Assembly: GCF_026213295.1 (NCBI RefSeq)
Contig: NC_079431.1
Span: 16,025,982 to 16,089,981 of the forward strand
DNA length: 64,000 bases
Origin: Gadus chalcogrammus
Taxonomy: Eukaryota > Chordata > Actinopteri > Gadiformes > Gadidae
Direction of reading: 5' to 3'
Below the pieces are notes generated by a model that was given only the letters and a program-made list of their open reading frames with translations, was not told the origin of the DNA and did not search any database. Positions 56,401 through 64,000 of this stretch are shown piece after piece. A program made the position numbers and the translations under genes. Within the stretch, counting starts at the first letter, position 1. Every line of letters starts with the position of its first letter.

Positions 56401-59400
56401 AGCGCGACCCAGCAGGTAGTAGCGAAGGGTGCCGACCGCCCATCGGATGGCGAGACACTCCTCCGTGCTGTACCAACCCTCCCGGTCTGATAGTTTGCGG
56501 CTAAGGTACAGCACCGGTCGGTCGGCCCCCTCCACCTGCTGGGTCTGGACCGCGCCCAACCCCCTATCCGACTTGTCTGTCTGCAGGGAAAAAGGGAGAT
56601 CAAAGTTAGGAGCACACAGGACCGCTTCCCCGCAGAGGGCTGTTTTAATAGGCCCTCTTACGGGTGAGGTCGGTCAAGGGGCTGACTAGGTCAGAGAAGT
56701 GCGGCACAAACTGCCGGTAGTACCCTGCCAGCCCCAGGAGCCGCCTCACCTCCTTCTTGGTCCTGGGTCGAGGGGAGGCGACAACCGCAGCGATCTTACC
56801 GACCTGTGGCCGGACCTTCCCCCCCCCCCCAGGCGGTACCCCAGATACTGGATCTCCCTCCTCCCAGTTTTCTTTAAATAGGTCCAGGACGCCCCTGGGC
56901 TTGCGCCCATAGAGCAACTCAAATGGGGAAAACCCTGTTGAAGCCTAAGGCAGTTCCCACACTGCAAACAACACAGGGACTAGCCATTGATGCCAATTTC
57001 GAGCATCCTCGTGTACGAACTTACGGATCATGGACTTTAACATCCGGTTAAACCTCTCACACAAGCCCTCCGTGGCTGGGTGATAGACGCTCTTGCGGAT
57101 TGCCTTGACCTTCAACAACCCGTAAGGTTCCCTAATCGTGCGTGACATGAAATTGGTGCCCTGGTAAGTAAGGGTTGGCAAAAATCTGTTCCCCCTTTAT
57201 TTTTAGAGCTTGTCTATTAGTTTGTATCTTTTGGGATTCCCACCCGCAATATGACATGAAACAACGCCTGCGCAACACTCTACGCGGATGTTCGCGCAAA
57301 GGAATTGCTTCCGGGTATCCGGTTGCGTAGTCCGGATCGATACCCCTGTGCGGAACGTTGTAATGGGCTGATAATGTCGATGCCTATGTGGTCGAAGGGG
57401 GCTTCCACCAGGGGAAGGGGCCGCAAGGGAGCCCTGGGGACGGCCGGTGGATTCACCAACTGACACTCGGGACAGGAGGCGCACCACCTGCGCAACTCCG
57501 CCCAAACCCCCGGCCAATAGATCCAAGCCATTATCCCGTTAAGCGTTTTATCGTATCCTAAATGGCCCGCCATAGGGTTATAATTATATAATCATAGGGT
57601 TATATCATGAGTACCAGCAATTGGGTTACAACCTCCTCACTCTGGGGGTCAAGACCTACCCGATACACACAAAGTGTGGGTAAGTCAGCACTGCGTCTGG
57701 CTGTACCGGAGTAACATCAATAGCCGTCACTTGGTCGAAGGCTGAGCGTAGGGAAGCATCTCGAGACCGCTTGAGGGGCAAAATCTTCCACCGGTGGGAA
57801 CCATGGCACTTGGACCTCGGGTTGAGGACTCGGTGCCTCCCCCGGTCCCTGGACAGCGTCGGACGCCCCCGCATTGGCGCAGAACACAGCACACAAATTG
57901 AATGTCCCTATCTGTCGTGTACGCACCCCGTAGTCCCCCTAACAGCCAGTGGATAACCAGCCCAATCCAACCCTAGAATCAGGGGATGCGTGAGGCTCGA
58001 ACTAACCGCCGCCTTTATTCTATGCTTTTCCTACCCATAACGAATTTCGATAGGGACCAAGGGATACTCGTGAACATCCCCGTGTATTAGGGCTGCACGA
58101 TATGGGCAAAATATGATATCCCGATATTTTTGGGCCGAATGGGGATATATACGATATATATCTCGATATTTTCTATAGAGTGGGTTAGATGTTTTTTTTG
58201 TAAGTCAAAAGCCACACGTGAGATGTTGCAAGCACTTTTATTATCATGTTAAATTTTTTTATTTCATTTCGCTTGTTTCGTATATTTTAATTAATTAATT
58301 AAGAGCGCCCCAAACACATTTGGCGCCCTATGCGATCGCCTAGGTCGCCTTTGCCGAGCGCCGGCCCTGGTTTCGGGGCAGAAGAAACTGTCGCGGCCGG
58401 TGATGCAGCCGCACAGCCACAGAGTTTTACGCATTCCTCATACTGCACTTTGTGCCGTGGCTGTAAATGGTGGAACAGATTTGTCGTGCTTCCACTTTTA
58501 TCTGCAACGTTTTTGCTACACTCTCTACAGATGACCTGCAGCTGCTGCTCATCTGTTTTTATAAACCCAAACTATTTCCATATTATGGAGCCGTTGTTTC
58601 TCCTCTAGTCCTCCTGAAACAATTTCGCCTCCCGCCGCCGGGAGACGGCGGGAGACGAAATTTCTTTACGGGTATCATCGGCGGGAGACGAGTTTTCTTT
58701 ACGGGTATCATCCATGCTTGTTGTCTTGTGAGGGGGCGGCGGGGGCGGGAATGAGGCGTCTTTGCACACACCACGTTCGGTAAGACAGAGTGGGAGGGGT
58801 CGTGCTCACAGTCTCCAAGGCAAACACAGACGCTTGAGGTGGAAACTGACCATTTTAACGCATATATTGATATAAACGATATTGTCAAATCTTGTATCCC
58901 CTTGGAAATTATATCGATATATCGTACAAAGCCGATATATCCTGCAGCCCTACCGTGTATACACCTCACCGAAATGCTAGATTCCTCCACCAATGCCTTG
59001 GATCGCACCAGTCGCTGATGGATCATGGTCTGCATGCGGCCAGAGTCCAAAAGCACCTGGTACATACCCCGCTGTATCCTTACCGGGACACTGTACGCCT
59101 CGCCTGGACCCTGGTGGGGAGACGGGGCACCGGTGACGCTGACGACCTGGCCCACTTCCATCATAGGGCACTCCCGCCAGAAGTTGCCAGGCCGTCCGCA
59201 CCGCCAACACCCCTCCCCTGCCGTCTGAGCGCCCGTCTGCAGGGGGGGGGGGGAGGTGATTCACGTGCCCGCTCTGACATGGTGGCCCCCCATTTCACCC
59301 TCGGCACCGGGGTCGGCCTGTCCCACGGCAGGGCAGCTGTGCCGGTGTGCGGGCCCGGTGTAGGTGGTCGCTGGCCCGTCGGAGGGGGGGACAGGTGGCT

Positions 59401-61905
59401 CTCCGTGAGGTCGACAGCGACCCAGAGGCTCTTGGGGCGGTGATACCGGACCCAGGCGGCGGTTCCCGCAGCTGCTGGGCATAGGAGAAGGGTCAGTCCC
59501 CCTCAGCGAAGGTCAACGGCCAGAAACAGGGCCAATGTTCCTCCAGATGGAGGCCAAGCCGGTCCCAGATGGCCCTGGCTACGGTTTCGTAGTCCCGTAA
59601 ATACACACGCCCAGATTGGTCTGATTGCGAGCAGGTGTCTGCAATCAGACCCAATCCACCCAGCCGATCCGATGTGTTCCCAACATGCCCATACTCCCCC
59701 CTGCAGGCCAGACGCCGTATGCCCCCCCTCACCCACGTTGATCCGTGGGTGTGGGGGGGCATACGGCGTACAAGTACCAGTTGCATCTATTACACCGTCA
59801 GGTTCTGAAGCTTCAAAAGTGACGCCCGGCAATACATTGCCCAAACCAGCATGTTGCCTGTCCTCAGGCTACATGCTGGCTACACGTAAAGGTAGGGGCT
59901 CACGTTGGGTGACACAGTAATTGCGCTCAGGACAGCTCAAAGAGCGAGTGTAATAAGCCACCACTATCTCTCCCCCGGCCCCCTCCTGCGACAGGACTGC
60001 CCCCAGTCCCACGTCGCTGGTGGGGGAACGTGGTGGGGGCATTACAGAGACCAAAGTGCACCACACGGAACTGCCAGAGCCCTTGGCTGATGGTGAAAGC
60101 TCTCTTTGGTCTTGCTTCTGGTGCCAGCTCCACCTGCCAGCAGCCACTCCGCAGGTCCAGTGAGCTGTACCACTATGATCCACCAATTTGGTCCAGAGCG
60201 TCAACAATGAGGGGCAAGGGGTAGGAGTCCTTGCGGGTCGCATTGTTCAGATGACAATACTACATACAGAACCTCCAGTTGTCGTCTTTTTTTGCCAGAA
60301 TGGCAGGGGCAGCCCAGGGACTATTGGATGGTTCTATCACCAACGCCGCATCCATCTCCCATATCATTCGCTCTGCAGCGTCTTGCTTGGCAAACCCTAT
60401 ACGGCGGGCTAGCAGTCTAATGGGCAGGGCTATGCCAGTATCAATTGAGCGCTGCAGTGTCTTTGTTGCTTCAACGGTTGTTCACTGCTGCCAGCCCCCG
60501 CTTGAGCTAGATATGCTCGAAACGACAACAATCACTTTCTCCTCCATGTTGCCGTTCCTTATGGACTTCAGGGAGTGTACACTGATAGGCTGTCACAACA
60601 AATCCTAAAGTGAAATTTGTGAAAAAATGTGAATATTTAAACTTGCATGAAGTGTTTTTGCGGTGTCCCATTACGGCAGAATTTTGTTCTCTTTTTGCGT
60701 ATTCGCATTGGCTTTTTATTGATTTGTGTTGCACCTTCATTTTTGGTGTGAACGCTGCAAAAAATCTGATGCTCCCACAGGTATATCGTCGGTTCTGTTC
60801 GAGAAGAGGATTGGCTGTCTGGAGAACGCAATACCCGACGGCACGCAGCACTTCATCGACTCCATTGCCCAGATGTTTGCGAACAGCGCGGGGGTGATAT
60901 TGCTGCCAAAGTGGGCCCAGCGCTTCTCGCCACACTGGCACCGTTACATAGCGGGGTGGGACGGCATCTTCAAATTTGGTATGACGGTAGCATGATTTGA
61001 GGTTGAGAGTGTTCTGATCACAATGCTATTGATAATACTAATAAAAGTATTTTGCAATATGATGGATGATAATGCTCAACTACAATGATTGCCTAGCTGA
61101 TCCAATACGTACGAATACATTTTATAGTTTTATAGTTACATTTTATAACATAGTTTAACCGGCTCTGTGTAAGTTTTCCCATTAGCAGCTACAGTATATC
61201 CCTAGGAACTTGAGCTGTAGCTAAAGTTATATCTTATAGCTACAGTATATCATCTTCCTACAGCTGGGCAGTTGATTGACAAGAAGGTTGAGGAGATGGA
61301 GCGGCGCTTGGGTGAGCAGCAGGAGGTGGAGGGGGAGTACCTAACCTACCTCCTCTCCAACACCCAGCTGAGCCGCAAGGAGGTGTACGGCAGCGTCACA
61401 GAGCTGCTGCTGGCCGGGGTGGACACGGTAGGCCCACGCTCCGTTCGGACGTGTAGTCCTGTCTGAAGCGTGTTACAAAAAAAAGGGGGCCTATTTACTT
61501 CTGGTGCATTACCGTGTGCAACTTATGTCCCCCTCTCTATCTGCCCTCTTACCTGTCTGTCTATGACCTATCTATCGATGGATCTGTCCGAGTATATTGT
61601 GATCGATCTAATCAGAATACTAAACCTGCACTCCTGCCAAAACTGCACCTATGTTCCGCTCTTAATCTTAAAATATCTCTCACTCATTTTTCTCCCAAGA
61701 CCTCCAATACGTTAATGTGGGCGTTGCACTTGCTGTCCAAGAACCCTGAAGCTCAGGAGACCCTTTATAAGGAGGTTTCTGAACACACAGACATCCTGTC
61801 AGCTGAGGAAGTGAACTCTATGCCGTACCTCAAGGCAGTCATCAAGGAGACCCTGAGGTAAGAGCGTTGTAGCGACACGTAATTGGTGCGCCCAAACTAG
61901 CGCGT

Positions 61906-61937
<32 letters not shown>

Positions 61938-63408
61938 GGGGGGGGGGGCGCTGTGTCTTGTCTGATTAATGATGGTGTTAGAGGTTGATGATCAGGGGAT
62001 TCGAGTTTGGTTGAAATGCTTGAAAGTATTTGTACTGTGAAGTTTTGCAGTGAAAGGTGCACAGGGTTGTCTGAATTGAAGATGTCAATATTAAATTGAT
62101 CCCTTTCTCTCAGCCATTCTTTTTGTCCAAAAGTAAAGCCTGGTAGGGGATTGTTGGCTGTCTGATTTGACAAATTCTAGTCCGTCGCTCCATAAACAGA
62201 CATGGCACTCAATGAAGCTGTTCCAACTGATTAGTAGGCCTAGTTTACCGTGGCTTTCGATGTTTTCTTCAGAGATTTAATCTGTCAGAGCCTTTGACCA
62301 GTTTTTGATACGTTTACATTTGTGTTCAATTTAATAAATTGTCTTAATCAATGTAAATCTGTTATTTTGTGTATTCTTGTTTCACAGGATGTATCCTGTT
62401 GTTGTGATGAATGCAAGAAGAAACATTGAAAAGGACGTTGTTATTGGTGGCTACCATTTTCCAAAGAACGTAGGCTATGTTTTACATGGAGCCATTATAC
62501 GATGACCCATCTTTAAATGTATGAAAAAAGTTTGGTATGAGCCAACAAGATACCAACCATAAAAAGCTTTTGACCGTGCTTTGCTTTCGTTTCTGGTCAT
62601 TTCAGACAGTCTTCGGGTTCTCTCTCTACGCCATGAGTCATGATGAGGAGACGTTCCCGGAGCCGTGGCGCTTTGAGCCGGGCCGGTGGCTGAGGGACGG
62701 CCGAGAGAGACCCTACCCATTCGGGTCCATCCCCTTTGGCTTCGGGGTCAGAGGTTGTGTTGGACGGAGGATTGCTGAGCTGGAAATGCACCTGTCTCTG
62801 GCCAGGGTGGGTATCAAGCTGAATTTACACTTGGCAGTTATTTAGTGAATTTAGAAGTATAGTCTTGTCAAGTGTAATATAGTCTAGACTCTAGTATAAA
62901 AGGCCTCTCGTATAGTGGCATAGTATATTATAGTAATATAATATTATAGTATTGAATAGTAGGCATAGGCTACAATAGGTTAGTATAGTGTAGAGTAGTA
63001 ATTGTAGCTGCCTCTCGTATAGTGGCATAGTATATTATAGTAATATAATATTATAGTACTGAATAGTAGGCATAGGCTACAATAGGTTAGTATAGTGTAG
63101 AGTAGTAATTGTAGCTGCCTCTCGTATAGTGGCATAGTATATTATAGTAATATAATATTATAGTACTGAATAGTAGGCATAGGCTACAATAGGTAGTATG
63201 GTGTAGAGTAGAATTAGTAGAATTCTTGTACTTAACTTGAAGCCTTTCTCTTCTTCTTCCTCTTCTGTCCTGCCAGATGATCAAGCTTTTTAAAGTGGAA
63301 CCCGACCCCACATTGGAGGAGATCAAACCAGTGAGTCGCACCGTGCTGGTGGCCGACCGACAGGTCAACCTGCACTTCCTGGACAGAAGCAACCAATCCC
63401 AACGCTAG
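53460..63408 (+). CDS. cyp27a1: CYP27A-family mitochondrial sterol 27-hydroxylase
   Basis: CYP27A enzymes hydroxylate the side chain of cholesterol and bile-acid intermediates at C27 in the mitochondrial inner membrane, using adrenodoxin. Nine exons join in frame to 522 residues (human CYP27A1 531): 53460-53711, 54822-55003, 55352-55551, 60781-60978, 61264-61427, 61700-61857, 62388-62469, 62606-62806, 63277-63408. The N-terminus is Arg-rich ([20 protein letters not shown]), fitting a mitochondrial presequence. P450 motifs: I-helix AGVDT (328-332), K-helix ETLR (382-385), and the heme loop [10 protein letters not shown] with Cys463 as iron ligand. Human-like blocks include [13 protein letters not shown] and RRIAELEM. 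Fish often have several CYP27A copies, so this could be any of the lineage paralogues; only one copy is in view. Intron 3 (5.2 kb) is full of transposons. Confidence 0.93.
56091..56245 (-). repeat. Gmr1-like retroelement repeat, copy A
   Basis: This segment (GTAAATACACACTCCCTGAT, CACCCAGCCGATCCAGTGTG, CCCATACTCCCCCCTGCA) is repeated in the same orientation at 59595-59750. In both places it follows an RNase H fragment on the minus strand, so it probably belongs to the 3' part or LTR-proximal sequence of the element. Confidence 0.6.
56350..57573 (-). mobile_element. Ty3/gypsy Gmr1-like pol fragment: integrase then RT tail and RNase H
   Basis: Read on the minus strand, the order is integrase zinc-binding region (57573-57203, a His-His-Cys-Cys-type domain with CPEC), integrase core (57181-56945), integrase C-terminal region (from 56917) fused directly to the end of the reverse transcriptase (a [19 protein letters not shown] block), then RNase H (about 56560-56350). 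Integrase ahead of RT is the reverse of ordinary Ty3/gypsy elements and is the mark of the Gmr1 group. Most of the RT, including the catalytic Asp-Asp pair, is deleted. Frameshifts break the frames. Confidence 0.75.
57656..59490 (-). mobile_element. Ty3/gypsy Gmr1-like gag and protease fragment, interrupted
   Basis: On the minus strand, gag-like sequence (from about 59590) leads to a zinc knuckle near 59220-59175 with spacing Cys-X2-Cys-X4-Asn-X4-Cys, where Asn replaces the usual His. A retroviral-type aspartic protease follows at about 59165-58960, with LLDSG as the active-site block. An 865-bp hAT-like element (58088-58952) splits it. A protease-distal LGLDW block appears near 57990-57940. 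Together with the integrase segment downstream this gives gag-PR-IN-RT-RH. Confidence 0.65.
58088..58952. mobile_element. hAT-like element nested in the retroelement
   Basis: The ends are TAGGGCTGCACGATAT and, inverted, GATATATCCTGCAGCCCTA. They are flanked by a perfect 8-bp direct repeat CCGTGTAT (58080-58087 and 58953-58960), the target duplication size of hAT transposons. Inside, a 33-bp unit with ACGGGTATCATC is duplicated in tandem (about 58644-58710). I see no transposase, so this 865-bp copy is non-autonomous. Confidence 0.85.
59595..59750 (-). repeat. Gmr1-like retroelement repeat, copy B
   Basis: This is the direct repeat of 56091-56245 (GTAAATACACACGCCCAGAT, CACCCAGCCGATCCGATGTG, CCCATACTCCCCCCTGCA). 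The two copies are clearly diverged, so they are not a freshly inserted LTR pair. Confidence 0.6.
59713..59768. repeat. 25-bp inverted repeat (GC-rich hairpin)
   Basis: CGCCGTATGCCCCCCCTCAC and CCACG are followed, after TTGATC, by the reverse complement with one mismatch. It sits at the edge of repeat copy B, at the junction between two retroelement pieces. Confidence 0.8.
59869..60430 (-). mobile_element. Ty3/gypsy RT-RNase H fragment (second copy)
   Basis: The minus strand starts with an RT N-terminal block ([15 protein letters not shown], about 60370-60320), then the palm block ending in [10 protein letters not shown] (about 60050). It jumps directly to RNase H ([12 protein letters not shown], then the YYTRSLS and NYCVT blocks). 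The catalytic RT centre is deleted and stops occur. It lies 5' of repeat copy B on the minus strand, so it appears to be the 3' part of a separate copy from the gag-PR-IN pieces. Confidence 0.7.
60595..60770. mobile_element. MITE fragment abutting CYP27A exon 4
   Basis: The block from TTACGGCAGAATTTTG through GCATTGGCTTTTTATTGATT to CATTTTTGGTGTGAACGC resembles a fish MITE. Its end module TTTTGGTGTGAACGC is shared with the Harbinger-like MITE at 533-897. It ends about 20 bp before exon 4 at 60781. Confidence 0.5.
61906..61948 (+). repeat. Poly-G tract (G-quadruplex candidate)
   Basis: This is a 43-nt run of G broken by a single T, 48 bp after the exon ending 61857 in CYP27A intron 6, on the non-template strand. 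Length is unreliable because such runs are hard to sequence. Confidence 0.85.
62903..63216 (+). repeat. 107-bp minisatellite in CYP27A intron 8
   Basis: A unit starting GCCTCTCGTATAGTGGCATA repeats at 62903, 63010 and 63117, about 2.9 copies with very few differences. It ends 60 bp before the last exon. Confidence 0.9.
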
Positions 63409-63516
63409 TTTCACTTATCAACTGTTTTAAACCGACCGGTACAACAGTAATGACCCTTTTTAGCGGCTTTCCTTAGCTGCCACTGCATAGCTAGTTACCT
63501 TGGTAAAACTTTGGTG

Positions 63517-63522
63517 AATAAA
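63517..63522 (+). terminator. CYP27A polyadenylation signal AATAAA
   Basis: AATAAA lies 109 nt after the CYP27A stop codon, just before the CA microsatellite. Confidence 0.6.
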
Positions 63523-63568
63523 TGAACACGAATATAAAGAATGTACACAGATGCACATGCCGGCGTAT

Positions 63569-63850
<282 letters not shown>

Positions 63851-64000
63851 TATCTATATGATATTTTATCCTTTACAAAATGTAAAACGCCACTTTCATA
63901 AAGAGGAGGATCCCCACATGACCAGCAGAGGGCATCATAAGCACAAGAAAGAACTTGAACTTGACCAACTTGTTGATTTCCAAACATGCTATTTACAGAC

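Noticed and set aside
58583..59164. 193-codon minus-strand frame as a single host gene
   Set aside because: It crosses the boundary between the retroelement protease and the nested hAT-like element, so it is a chance fusion of two transposons.

Overview
This window is vertebrate nuclear DNA, almost certainly from a ray-finned fish. It carries intron-rich genes with canonical splice sites, very long CA/GT microsatellites, tRNA-derived SINEs, an L2-type LINE, hAT-, piggyBac- and Harbinger-like DNA transposons, and a Ty3/gypsy-like element with the unusual PR-IN-RT-RH domain order. That order is known from the Gmr1 group, first described in Atlantic cod. With the heavy dinucleotide repeat load, this makes a gadiform (cod-like) fish my best guess; the family-level call is inference.

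Six protein genes are present and their exons can be joined in frame. USP37 (minus strand, 1-11632, C-terminal end cut by the window edge) is a deubiquitinase. CNOT9 (plus, 13856-16894) is the armadillo-like subunit of the CCR4-NOT deadenylase. PLCD4 (plus, about 24617-35079) is a phosphoinositide phospholipase C. ZNF142 (minus, 38263-45852) is a protein with about 36 zinc fingers. BCS1L (plus, 46641-52290) is the mitochondrial AAA ATPase for complex III assembly. A CYP27A-family mitochondrial P450 (plus, 53460-63408) is a sterol hydroxylase. The order USP37-CNOT9-PLCD4-ZNF142-BCS1L-...-CYP27A1 matches human 2q35. RNF25, STK36 and TTLL4, which lie between BCS1L and CYP27A1 in human, are not in the 1.2 kb gap here.

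Layout: USP37 and CNOT9 are head to head with about 1.1 kb between them. A roughly 7.7 kb stretch between CNOT9 and the first confident PLCD4 exon is mostly repeats and includes a piggyBac remnant. PLCD4 and ZNF142 are tail to tail, with a decayed L2-type LINE between them. ZNF142 and BCS1L are head to head about 0.8 kb apart, consistent with a shared promoter. CYP27A has a 5.2 kb intron 3 filled by decayed Gmr1-like retroelement pieces, one of which is interrupted by an 865-bp hAT-like element with a perfect 8-bp target duplication.

The genes do not form one pathway; they are a conserved synteny block. I found no convincing undescribed biological system. The most interesting points are the Gmr1-type domain order with its nested insertion, a probable GC-AG intron in PLCD4, a 174-bp CA repeat directly after the CNOT9 stop codon, loss of a regulatory KEN motif in USP37, and transposon ends lying next to splice acceptors in BCS1L and CYP27A.
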